64,000 nucleotides of DNA from Paenacidovorax caeni (GTDB taxonomy: Bacteria > Pseudomonadota > Gammaproteobacteria > Burkholderiales > Burkholderiaceae_C), in contig NZ_CYIG01000008.1 of the NCBI RefSeq assembly GCF_001298675.1, positions 1-64,000 on the forward strand, read 5' to 3'. The translations under genes and the position numbers were made by a program. The notes beneath the pieces were generated by a model. That model was not told where the DNA came from. It worked only from the letters and a program-made list of their open reading frames with translations, and ran no database searches. This document shows positions 54,621 through 64,000 of the stretch, in pieces (position 1 is the stretch's first letter; the number at the start of each line of letters is the position of its first letter).

Positions 54621-57600
54621 ATGTCCACCACCATTGGCATCAAAGTCGACGACACGCTGCGCGAGCGCATTCGCAACGCCGCCCATAACATGGGCCGCAC
54701 ACCGCACTGGCTGATCAAACAGGCGGTGCTGCAGTACGTCGATGCGCTGGAGCGCGGCGCCACCACCATCCGCCTCACCGGCCTGGGTGAGCCACCGCAG
54801 GACGACGGTGCAGAAGACGCGCCCCCGCCCCCACCGATGGAAACAGCGCAGCCCTTCCTGGTGTTCGCCCAGTCCATCCTGCCACAGACGCCGCTGCGCG
54901 CCGCCATCACCGCGGCCTGGCACCGCCCCGAGACGGAATGCCTACCCGCGCTGCTGCCGCTGGCGCGCGCCCAGGATGCCGAGCAGTCCGGCAAGGTGCG
55001 CGAACTGGCCACACGCCTGGTACAAGGCCTGCGCGATGCGCCCGCGGGCAGTGGCGTGGCCGCGTTGGTGCAGGAGTTTTCTCTCTCCAGCCAGGAAGGC
55101 GTGGCGCTGATGTGCCTGGCCGAAGCGCTGCTGCGCATTCCTGATCGCGCTACGCGCGACGCCCTGATCCGCGACAAGATCAGCAAGGGCGACTGGAAGT
55201 CGCACGTTGGCCGCTCGCCGTCGCTGTTCGTCAACGCCGCCGCCTGGGGCCTGGTGCTGACCGGCAAGCTGACCTCCACCAGCAGCGAAAAGAGCCTGTC
55301 GGCCGCGCTCTCCCGCGTGATCGGCAAGGGGGGCGAGCCGCTGATCCGCCAGGGTGTGCACCGCGCCATGAAGCTGATGGGCGAGCAGTTCGTCACCGGC
55401 CAGAACATTGCTGAAGCCCTGGCCAACAGCCGCACCTACGAAAAGCAAGGCTTTCGCTACAGCTACGACATGCTGGGCGAGGCCGCTGCCACCGACGCCG
55501 ACGCGCAGCGCTACCTGCAGGCGTATGAGCAGGCCATCCACGCCATCGGCGCGGCGTCCAACGGACGCGGCATCTTCGAAGGCCCCGGCATCTCCATCAA
55601 GCTCTCGGCCCTGCACCCGCGCTACAGCCGCGCCCAGTACGACCGCGTGATGGCCGAGCTGCTGCCCCGCGTGCTGCGCCTGGCCGAGCTGGCCAAGCAG
55701 TACGACATCGGCATGAACATCGACGCCGAAGAAGCCGACCGCCTGGAGCTGTCGCTGGACCTGATGGAAGCGCTGTGCGCTGCGCCCTCGCTCAAGGGCT
55801 GGAGCGGCATCGGCTTCGTGGTGCAGGCCTACCAAAAGCGCTGCCCGCACGTCATCGACTATCTGGTGGACCTGGCCCGGCGCAGCCGCCGCCGCCTGAT
55901 GGTGCGCCTGGTCAAGGGCGCCTACTGGGACAGCGAGATCAAGCGCGCCCAGCTCGACGGCCTGGCCGGCTACCCCGTGTACACACGCAAGGTCTACACC
56001 GACGTGAGCTACCTGGCCTGTGCACGCAAGCTGCTGGAGGCGCCCGACGCCATCTACCCCCAGTTCGCCACGCACAACGCCCAGACCCTGGCCAGCATCT
56101 ACCACCTGGCACAAAGCGTGGGCGGCAGCTACTACAGCGGGCAGTACGAATTCCAGTGCCTGCACGGCATGGGCGAGCCGCTGTACGCCCAGGTCACCGG
56201 CACCGCCGCCGATGGCAAGCTGGCGCGCCCCTGCCGCATTTACGCCCCCGTGGGCAGCCACGAAACGCTGCTGGCCTACCTGGTGCGCCGCCTGCTGGAA
56301 AACGGCGCCAACACCTCGTTCGTCAACCGCATCGGCGACGCCAGCGTGCCCATCGCCGAGCTGGTCACCGACCCGGTGGAGGACGCACTGCGCATTGCCA
56401 ACCAGGAGGGCCGCCTGGGCGCGCCACACCCGCGCATTGCGCTGCCTGCCGACCTGTTTGCCGATCTGGGGGCGCAGTCGCGCCCCAACTCACACGGCCT
56501 GAACCTGGCACATGAACAGCAGCTCGCCTCGCTCGCCGCCGCACTGCTCTACAGCACCCGCCAGACCTACCTGGCGGCGCCCCCCGGCGTGCCACTGCCC
56601 GCCGACCCGTCACGCACCCCCGGCTGGCAGCCGCTGCGCAACCCGGCCGAGCTCAGCGACACCGTGGGCTGGGTGTACGAGGCCGCGGCGCACGACGTGC
56701 AGGCTGCCTGCGAGCGCGCCGCCCAGGCCGCGCCCATCTGGGCTGGCACCCCGCCCGCCACGCGCGCCGACGCGCTGCAGCGTGCCGCCGACCTGCTGGA
56801 GCAGCGCAGCCAGCCGCTGATGGGCCTGATCATGCGCGAGGCCGGTAAGACCCTGCCCAACGCCGTGGCCGAAATCCGCGAGGCCGTGGACTTCCTGCGC
56901 TACTACGGCGCCCAGGTGGCCACGCAATTCGACAACGCCGCGCAGCGCCCGCTGGGCGTGGTGCTGGCCATCAGTCCGTGGAACTTCCCGCTCGCCATCT
57001 TCTGCGGCCAGGTGGCCGCCGCCCTGGCCGCCGGCAACACCGTGCTGGCCAAACCTGCCGAGCAGACACCGCTCACGGCCGCCGCCATGGTCGCCCTCCT
57101 GCACGAAGCCGGCGTGCCGCGCGATGCGCTGCAACTGGTGCCCGGCCAGGGCGAGAGCGTGGGCGCGGCCCTGGTGGCACACCCGCAGGTGGCCGGCGTG
57201 ATGTTCACCGGCTCCACCGAAGTGGCGCGCCTGATCGCACGGCAGCTCAGCACCCGCCTGTCGCCCACCGGCCAGGCCATTCCCCTGGTGGCCGAGACCG
57301 GCGGCCAGAACGCCATGGTGGTCGATTCGTCGGCCCTGGCCGAACAGGTGGTGGCCGACGTGCTGGCCTCGGCCTTCGACTCGGCGGGCCAGCGCTGCTC
57401 GGCCCTGCGCCTGCTGTGCCTGCAGGACGACGTGGCCGACCGCACCCTGACCATGCTGCGCGACGCACTGCAGGAATGGACGCTGGGCAACCCCGACCGC
57501 CTGCACACCGACGTGGGCCCGGTGATCGACGCCGAGGCGCGTGCACAGATCGAGGCGCACATCGCCCGCATGGCCGACGCCGGCCAGACAGTGACGCGCG

Positions 57601-58628
57601 TGGAACGCACGGACGGCGCACTCAACGGCCACTTCGTCGCCCCCGCCATCATCGAAATTGATAGCACCTCGCGCTTGACCCGCGAGGTTTTTGGCCCGGT
57701 TTTGCACGTCATTCGCTACCCACGCGAGCAGCTCGACGCGCTGCTCGACGGCATCAACGCCACGGGCTACGGCCTGACGTTTGGCGTGCACAGCCGCATT
57801 GACGAAACCATCCAGCACCTGAGCGAGCGCATCCACGCCGGCAACCTCTACGTCAACCGCAACGTCATCGGCGCCGTGGTGGGCGTGCAGCCCTTCGGCG
57901 GCATGGGCCTGTCGGGCACCGGCCCCAAGGCGGGCGGGCCGCTGTACCTGCACCGCCTGGTACATGGCCCGGCCAACACCGCGCTGGCCCTGCTGCCCCC
58001 CACGCCCAGCCTGTCGGAGCACCCGGCGCTGCTGCTGCTGCGCCGCCTGCGCCAGACCACGCTGCCGCTGCCCGCGCCCGAACAGGCCCAGGCCCACACG
58101 ACCTGCGAGGCGGCGCTGACCACCTCGCGCCTGGGCGCCAGCCTGCTGCTGCCCGGCCCCACGGGCGAATCCAACCGCTACCGCCTGCTGCCGCGGGGCC
58201 CGGTGTGGGCACTGCCGCGCACGCCGCTGGGCCTGGTGGCCCAGGTGGCCGCCGCGCTGGCCAGCGGCAACCCCTGCCACATGGTGCTGCCACAAGACGA
58301 CAACGGCTGCGCCGCCGTCTGGCAGGCACTGCGCGCCGCGGCTGGCGACGCTGGCGTGGCCTGGCTGCACAGCGCCGAGGGCGCGGCACTGGCCGACGGC
58401 GCCATCCCGGTGGCGGCCCTGCTGTTTGAGGGTGACGGCGACGCGCTGCTGCAAGCCTGCCGCGCCGTGGCCGCCCGCCCCGGCCCGCTGGTGCGCGTGG
58501 AAAGCCTGGGCAGCGACGAACTGCAGGCCGGCCAGGGCTACGACCTGGCGGCGCTGTGCCACGAGCAGTCGATCAGCACCAACACGGCCGCCGCCGGGGG
58601 CAACGCCCAGCTCATGACCATGGCCTGA
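54621..58628 (+). CDS. putA: trifunctional proline utilisation protein PutA
   Basis: A 1335-residue protein. Residues 1-45 are a ribbon-helix-helix DNA-binding domain (TTIGIKVDDTLRERIRNAAHNMGRTPHWLIKQA). About 200-540 is FAD proline dehydrogenase (KLSALHPRY; RLVKGAYWDSEIK; ATHNAQT). About 610-1085 is glutamate-semialdehyde dehydrogenase with catalytic C926 (AGQRCSAL) and GFTGSTEVA-like MFTGSTEVARLI. The C-terminal part (to 1335) is the ALDH-like fold of long PutAs. It turns proline into glutamate at the membrane and represses its own gene. The long upstream frame was discarded because ATG 54621 starts the DNA-binding domain. Confidence 0.96.
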   Translation: MSTTIGIKVDDTLRERIRNAAHNMGRTPHWLIKQAVLQYVDALERGATTIRLTGLGEPPQDDGAEDAPPPPPMETAQPFLVFAQSILPQTPLRAAITAAWHRPETECLPALLPLARAQDAEQSGKVRELATRLVQGLRDAPAGSGVAALVQEFSLSSQEGVALMCLAEALLRIPDRATRDALIRDKISKGDWKSHVGRSPSLFVNAAAWGLVLTGKLTSTSSEKSLSAALSRVIGKGGEPLIRQGVHRAMKLMGEQFVTGQNIAEALANSRTYEKQGFRYSYDMLGEAAATDADAQRYLQAYEQAIHAIGAASNGRGIFEGPGISIKLSALHPRYSRAQYDRVMAELLPRVLRLAELAKQYDIGMNIDAEEADRLELSLDLMEALCAAPSLKGWSGIGFVVQAYQKRCPHVIDYLVDLARRSRRRLMVRLVKGAYWDSEIKRAQLDGLAGYPVYTRKVYTDVSYLACARKLLEAPDAIYPQFATHNAQTLASIYHLAQSVGGSYYSGQYEFQCLHGMGEPLYAQVTGTAADGKLARPCRIYAPVGSHETLLAYLVRRLLENGANTSFVNRIGDASVPIAELVTDPVEDALRIANQEGRLGAPHPRIALPADLFADLGAQSRPNSHGLNLAHEQQLASLAAALLYSTRQTYLAAPPGVPLPADPSRTPGWQPLRNPAELSDTVGWVYEAAAHDVQAACERAAQAAPIWAGTPPATRADALQRAADLLEQRSQPLMGLIMREAGKTLPNAVAEIREAVDFLRYYGAQVATQFDNAAQRPLGVVLAISPWNFPLAIFCGQVAAALAAGNTVLAKPAEQTPLTAAAMVALLHEAGVPRDALQLVPGQGESVGAALVAHPQVAGVMFTGSTEVARLIARQLSTRLSPTGQAIPLVAETGGQNAMVVDSSALAEQVVADVLASAFDSAGQRCSALRLLCLQDDVADRTLTMLRDALQEWTLGNPDRLHTDVGPVIDAEARAQIEAHIARMADAGQTVTRVERTDGALNGHFVAPAIIEIDSTSRLTREVFGPVLHVIRYPREQLDALLDGINATGYGLTFGVHSRIDETIQHLSERIHAGNLYVNRNVIGAVVGVQPFGGMGLSGTGPKAGGPLYLHRLVHGPANTALALLPPTPSLSEHPALLLLRRLRQTTLPLPAPEQAQAHTTCEAALTTSRLGASLLLPGPTGESNRYRLLPRGPVWALPRTPLGLVAQVAAALASGNPCHMVLPQDDNGCAAVWQALRAAAGDAGVAWLHSAEGAALADGAIPVAALLFEGDGDALLQACRAVAARPGPLVRVESLGSDELQAGQGYDLAALCHEQSISTNTAAAGGNAQLMTMA
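57660..57692 (+). repeat. interspersed-repeat-like sequence inside putA
   Basis: GATAGCACCTCGCGCTTGACCCGCGAGG resembles the repeat and its hairpin but encodes IDSTSRLTREVFG, which fits the family here. Chance similarity or in-frame use are both possible. Confidence 0.4.
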
Positions 58629-58684
58629 GGGCCCGGCCGTGGACCCAGGCCAGGTGGGGCACGCCCCGCCTGGCCTTCAAAAAA

Positions 58685-58732
58685 GATAGCTGCCAGCGCT
58701 TGCCCAGCAAGCGCAAACCCCGAAAAATGCTT
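58685..58732 (+). repeat. interspersed repeat copy (near-consensus)
   Basis: GATAGCTGCCAGCGCTTGCC, then CAGCAAGCGC, between the convergent putA and patatin genes. It is the cleanest copy in the window. Confidence 0.75.
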
Positions 58733-58739
58733 GAAAAGG

Positions 58740-59696
58740 CTACAAGAACTTCTGTAGCCGCTCCTCGTCCAGCCCGGCCAGGGTCTGCTGGCCCAGCGTC
58801 GTCAGCGTCTGCGCTGCTTGCTTGGTGGCAACGTCAATGCCCAGCCCTGCCTGCGCTGGCCACGGCGCGTCCAGGCGCATGTAGCGGTCGGCCAGGCGAT
58901 CCTCCATGATGGCCTGCACATGCTGCTGCTGCACCGAGATCATGGTCAGGATCAGGCGCCCGTCCGTCAGCCAGCCCACGGCGCCCACGTCGGCCTCGGG
59001 CTTTTCCATGGGCTGGTAGCCCATGGTGGCCGTACCGACGGAAAGCATGCGCACCTTGGAAGGCTTGGCGCCCATGAACAGCTCGGCTTCGTGCAGCGCC
59101 ACCTGGTCCGGCGCCACAGCAAACAAGCCGCCATCGGCATAAAGCTTGTCACCCACTTTGACGCATGGGAAAAACGCCGGTGCGGCGCAGGTGGCCATGG
59201 TGACGTCCACCGCGCTCAGCCCCGCGTCGCCGAGCGAGGCCTGGGCGTGCGGCGTCTTGAACACCTTGGTGACGCTGCGCGTCACGTCCACGGCAGGCAC
59301 CACAACGGCGTGCAACGCATCGCCCAGCGTGCGCTGGCCAAAATGGCGCGTCAGCTCCTTGCGCAGCGCCTCGCCGGTGTACTTGGGGCCCATGACGGAG
59401 CGCGACAGGTCGAGCAGCCGCGTCACCGCGCCCGTGGGCAGGCGGCGCGAGGAAAACACCTCCTCGCCACGCTCCAGGAACAGTTTGACCAGCTCGGCCA
59501 TGGGAACCTCGAAGGCCAGCGCCATCGACAGCAGGCCGCCCACCGAGGTGCCGGCGATCAGGTCAAAGCGCCGCCCCAGCGGCTCGCCCACGCGCGCCTC
59601 CAGCTCGGCCAGCACCACGGCCGCGTACAGCCCCAGATACCCGCCGCCGCTAAGCGCGAGGATGCGAAATTCGGACGAGGAACCCCTGGTAGCCAT
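58740..59696 (-). CDS. patatin-like phospholipase
   Basis: A 318-residue lipid acyl hydrolase with the oxyanion-hole GGGYLGLYAA, nucleophile elbow GTSVGG and DGG of the catalytic dyad (YADGGLFAV). The general form is close to stand-alone or CapV-like patatins. No nucleotidyltransferase or other defence gene is adjacent. The ATG at 59696 is used; a frame to 59735 is less likely. Confidence 0.88.
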   Translation of the reverse strand: MATRGSSSEFRILALSGGGYLGLYAAVVLAELEARVGEPLGRRFDLIAGTSVGGLLSMALAFEVPMAELVKLFLERGEEVFSSRRLPTGAVTRLLDLSRSVMGPKYTGEALRKELTRHFGQRTLGDALHAVVVPAVDVTRSVTKVFKTPHAQASLGDAGLSAVDVTMATCAAPAFFPCVKVGDKLYADGGLFAVAPDQVALHEAELFMGAKPSKVRMLSVGTATMGYQPMEKPEADVGAVGWLTDGRLILTMISVQQQHVQAIMEDRLADRYMRLDAPWPAQAGLGIDVATKQAAQTLTTLGQQTLAGLDEERLQKFL

Positions 59697-59774
59697 GTAA
59701 ATTTTGGTACGTTGGTTGCAAAAGTCCAGTATCACAGGAAACCGGACAGCAACCAGGGGCTTGGGCGCAAGTTA

Positions 59775-60040
59775 GAGCCTGTTCACGATCTTTTCATAGT
59801 GCCCGTTGCCCCGCAAAAGTGGCAGATGCAAGGCGCAAAGCGCAGCCGGGCTGGTGGCCCGGCGAGCATTTGCAACGCCGCAGATGTCACTTTTGCGGGG
59901 CAACCCTTCGGGCAAGGCAGCAAAAAGCCGCACTCGTCGTTGCACACCTTGGCCAGGCCGCCAGCATGGCCTGCGGCGCGCGCCTAGATTGCGGCTTTTT
60001 GCTGCCTTGCGGGCACTATGAAAAGATCGTGAACAGGCTC
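59775..60040. mobile_element. 266-bp MITE with perfect 31-bp inverted repeats
   Basis: The ends (59775-59805 and 60010-60040) are perfect 31-bp inverted repeats starting GAGCCTGTTCACGATC. TTA flanks both sides (59772-59774 and 60041-60043), a 3-bp target duplication of the TNA type seen in IS5-family IS1031-group elements. Inside, TTGCCCCGCAAAAGTG pairs with CACTTTTGCGGGGCAA, and GGCAGCAAAAAGCCGC with GCGGCTTTTTGCTGCC, so the whole folds into a branched cruciform. There is no transposase. Confidence 0.85.
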
Positions 60041-60099
60041 TTAAAAGGAGCTCTCAGCCAGGGTTTTCCTGGGAGGGCGTGGGCAGAGGCGCCCAGCCG

Positions 60100-61083
60100 T
60101 CAATGCGCGTGGCCCCAGTAGAGGAGCGCATCGCGCCCCTCGACCGACAGCGACACCCGCGCGCCCACGGGCAGCAGCACCTTGGTGGGCACATGGCCGA
60201 ACGGCAGGTTGGTGAGCACGGGGGCCGCAATCTGCGTGCGCAGCCAATCGACCACGCTCTGCAGCTTGAAGCCCTTGTCGTGCGCGGCCAGCTGGTAGCC
60301 GTTGAACTGCCCCAGCACCACCGCTTTTTGCCGCGCCAGCACGCCGGCGTACAGCAACTGGGCGAGCATGCGCTCGACGCGGTAGGGGTGCTCGCTCACG
60401 TCCTCCAGGAACAGGATGCCCTCGTCCACCACCGGCAGGTAAGGCGTACCCACCAGGTTCGCCACCATGGCCAGGTTGCCGCCCCACAGCGTGGCCGATT
60501 CGATGTAAACGTCCGGCACGGCCGCTTGGCCGTCGGCACGCGGCTTTTCCTTCGGCATGCGCCAGCCGGCGCCCTCGCCATGGCCCGAGAGCAGGTCGTC
60601 CAGGCACGCCAGCATGATGTCGTCCACCTCACCGGCCACGCCCAGATCGGCCGTGAGCGCGGGCCCGGCCCAGGTGGTGGCGCCCGTGCGCGCCAGCACG
60701 GCGCACTGGAAGGCGGTGAAGTCGCTCAGGCCCACAAAGTGCATGCCTGCGCCAATGGCCTGGGCCACCTTGGCGTAGTCGATGCCTGGCAGGATGCGTG
60801 TCAGGCCGTAGCCGCCGCGCGAGATCAGTGCGACATCGGCGCCGCTGGCCGCCGCGCGGTGGATGGCGGCCAGCCGCGTAGCATCGTCGCCGGCAAAGCG
60901 CGTGTGGATGGCCAGGGCGTCGGGATCCACCTCGACCTCATGGCCCAGCGCCTGCAGGCGCGCTATGCCGCGCCGAAAGGCAGGCTTGTCGCGCACCGCG
61001 CTGGAGGGCGAATAGATGTAAATGTGCTTGGGGCCGTGGTCGTGGCCGCAGTCGGCATGGTCGGGGTGGTGGTGGGCGGACAA
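60100..61083 (-). CDS. ldcA: muramoyltetrapeptide (LD) carboxypeptidase, S66 family
   Basis: A 327-residue S66 peptidase that trims the terminal D-Ala from recycled murein tetrapeptides. The nucleophile Ser is in LISRGGYGLTRILPGID; LWGGNLAMVANLVGTPYLP and LFLEDVSEHPYRVERML are typical. The N-terminal tail is His-rich (MSAHHHPDHADCGHDHGPKH), which could bind metal and is unusual. It lacks a signal, as expected for a cytoplasmic enzyme. Confidence 0.9.
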   Translation of the reverse strand: MSAHHHPDHADCGHDHGPKHIYIYSPSSAVRDKPAFRRGIARLQALGHEVEVDPDALAIHTRFAGDDATRLAAIHRAAASGADVALISRGGYGLTRILPGIDYAKVAQAIGAGMHFVGLSDFTAFQCAVLARTGATTWAGPALTADLGVAGEVDDIMLACLDDLLSGHGEGAGWRMPKEKPRADGQAAVPDVYIESATLWGGNLAMVANLVGTPYLPVVDEGILFLEDVSEHPYRVERMLAQLLYAGVLARQKAVVLGQFNGYQLAAHDKGFKLQSVVDWLRTQIAAPVLTNLPFGHVPTKVLLPVGARVSLSVEGRDALLYWGHAH

Positions 61084-61112
61084 AACGGGCAGGCCTTCAC
61101 TAAGCGGGGGAA

Positions 61113-62584
<1,472 letters not shown>

Positions 62585-62771
62585 GGGCACCCTCCGGACT
62601 TCAAGGCAATAAGTGATGGCATGGTGGACACGACTTTAGCGGCAATTGCCCACCCGGCGGGTGGAAGCTGGAAGCCACCGCTGCGCGGGCGCGGCCGGCC
62701 GTGGGCTGGCCCGGCGCGGCAATGCCGTACGCGCCCGCGTGAAAAGCCATGACGGGGATAATCCGCACCCT

Positions 62772-64000
62772 ATGTCCCTCCTGCCCCACCAGCTTGAACT
62801 GCTCTCCCCTGCGCGCGACGCCGACATCGGCATCGAGGCCGTGAACCACGGCGCCGATGCCGTCTACATCGGCGGCCCGGCCTTTGGCGCGCGGGCCACG
62901 GCAGGCAATGCGCTGCGCGACCTGGAGCGGCTCATCACTCACGCCCACCGCTTCAACAGCCGCATCTTCGTCACGCTCAACACCATCCTGCGCGACGACG
63001 AGCTGGAGGACGCCCGCCGCATGGCCTGGCAGGTGTACGAGGCCGGGGCCGACGCGCTCATCATCCAGGACATGGGCCTGCTGGAGCTGGACCTGCCACC
63101 GATCCAGCTGCACGCGAGCACGCAGACCGACATCCGCACGCCGGAAAAAGCGCGCTTCCTGCAAGACGCGGGCCTGTCGCAGATCGTCATCGCGCGCGAG
63201 CTGGATTTGGCGCAGATCGCCGCCATCCGTGCCGCCACCGACCCGGCACGCACCACCATCGAATTCTTCGTGCACGGCGCCCTGTGCGTGGCCTATTCGG
63301 GCCAGTGCTTCATCAGCCACGCGCACACCGGCCGCAGTGCCAACCGGGGCGACTGCAACCAGGCCTGCCGCCTGCCCTACGAGGTGCTGGACGGCCAGGG
63401 CCGCATCATCGCGCACGAAAAGCACGTGCTGTCGATGAAGGACAACAACCAATCGGACAACCTGCGCGCCCTCATCACGGCAGGGGTGCGCAGCTTCAAG
63501 ATCGAGGGCCGCTACAAGGACATGGGCTACGTGAAGAACATCACGGCGCACTACCGCAAGCTGCTCGACGAAATCATCGAGGAAGGCGAACTCACGCGCT
63601 CCTCCTCGGGCCGCACCACATTCACCTTCGCGCCCGACCCGGACCAGAACTTCAACCGCGAGTTCACCGACTACTTCGTCAACGGCCGCAAGGATGACAT
63701 CGGCGCCTTTGACACGCCCAAGACGCCGGGCCGCGCGATCGGCTGGGTCACGCAAATCGGTGACAAGTGGTTCGAGCTGGAGACTTCGGACAAAGCCACC
63801 GTGCTGCACAACGGCGACGGCCTGTGCTATTACGACCTGCAGAAGGAACTGGTGGGCGTGCACATCAACCGTGCCGAGTCCGTGCATGCCAAGAAAGGCA
63901 TCTGGCGCGTCTTCCCCAAGGACCCGATCGACTGCTTCAAGGACCTGCGCAAGGGCCTGGAAATCAACCGCAACCGCGACATGGACTGGGTGCGCACGCT
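62772..64000 (+). CDS. rlhA: 23S rRNA hydroxycytidine synthase, U32 peptidase family (partial)
   Basis: The first 409 residues of a U32-family protein; the gene runs off the window. LELLSPARDADIGIEAVNHGADAVYIGGPAFGARATAGN and the U32 signature EFFVHGALCVAYSGQCFISHAHTGRSANRGDCNQACR match RlhA (YdcP), which makes 5-hydroxycytidine at C2501 of 23S rRNA using prephenate. Cysteines of the signature bind an Fe-S cluster. TrhP/YegQ is the main alternative; the expected length beyond 600 residues would favour RlhA. Confidence 0.8.
   Translation, partial: MSLLPHQLELLSPARDADIGIEAVNHGADAVYIGGPAFGARATAGNALRDLERLITHAHRFNSRIFVTLNTILRDDELEDARRMAWQVYEAGADALIIQDMGLLELDLPPIQLHASTQTDIRTPEKARFLQDAGLSQIVIARELDLAQIAAIRAATDPARTTIEFFVHGALCVAYSGQCFISHAHTGRSANRGDCNQACRLPYEVLDGQGRIIAHEKHVLSMKDNNQSDNLRALITAGVRSFKIEGRYKDMGYVKNITAHYRKLLDEIIEEGELTRSSSGRTTFTFAPDPDQNFNREFTDYFVNGRKDDIGAFDTPKTPGRAIGWVTQIGDKWFELETSDKATVLHNGDGLCYYDLQKELVGVHINRAESVHAKKGIWRVFPKDPIDCFKDLRKGLEINRNRDMDWVRT

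Noticed and set aside
58740-59696. CBASS defence system (CapV-like patatin)
   Set aside because: No CD-NTase, Cap2 or Cap3 gene is adjacent; neighbours are putA and ldcA. The FHA cyclase 5 kb away is a class III cyclase, not a CD-NTase.

Overview
The window looks like a chromosome segment of a high-GC betaproteobacterium, most likely a member of the Comamonadaceae (Acidovorax-like). The protein repertoire fits this, and so does a short interspersed repeat (core ATAGCTGCCAGCGCTTGC followed by an inverted CAAGCG) found between and inside genes throughout. Most of the window is dense housekeeping and metabolic sequence; a few AT-rich or repetitive patches look acquired.

1-3.0 kb: the end of a genomic island. 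A 1.2-kb GC-rich mosaic tandem array (about 8.5 units) and four 11-bp iterons precede a P4-type tyrosine integrase that faces away from tRNA-Pro(UGG), the probable attachment site. 3.1-6.0 kb: infA, an HPP/CBS membrane protein, psd and a small unknown gene.

6.1-26 kb is a sulfur block. On the minus strand lie sbp, ssuE, ssuA, ssuC, ssuB, a molbindin, a CysB-like regulator, a rhodanese, serine acetyltransferase, a family 2A encapsulin shell and its cysteine desulfurase cargo. On the plus strand, after yggX, a TRIC-like channel gene and mnmC, lie tauE, cysI, DUF934, cysH, cysD and cysN, followed by fdxA and a ferredoxin-NADP reductase. Together they take up sulfate and sulfonate, reduce sulfate to sulfide, make O-acetylserine and handle cysteine-derived sulfur in a protein compartment.

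27.5-36 kb carries signalling genes: a CHASE2-adenylate cyclase paired with a FecR/TPR/outer-membrane-type protein, and a Cache-PAS-GGDEF-EAL protein.

36-47.9 kb is a thiamine region (CytX-type permease, thiD, thiO, thiS, thiG, thiE). An intact TPP riboswitch precedes thiOSGE. A second TPP riboswitch, upstream of cytX, is cut in two by a 2.78-kb element carrying a serine recombinase, a 79-residue protein and an AT-rich cytochrome-c-like protein. Removing the element at a 6-bp repeat restores a consensus riboswitch and gives a palindromic circular junction. This is the most unusual object in the window. A PepSY protein, a DASS transporter with a structured leader and an AT-rich acyltransferase lie between cytX and thiD.

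47.9-64 kb: a FimV-like protein, a Crp/Fnr regulator, a phosphotransferase/acyl-CoA dehydrogenase pair, an FHA-domain cyclase, trifunctional putA with a GTTGCA-type operator, a patatin, a 266-bp MITE with perfect 31-bp inverted repeats and a TTA duplication, an LD-carboxypeptidase, a TadA fused to an apparently dead alpha/beta-hydrolase, and the start of rlhA, which runs off the end.
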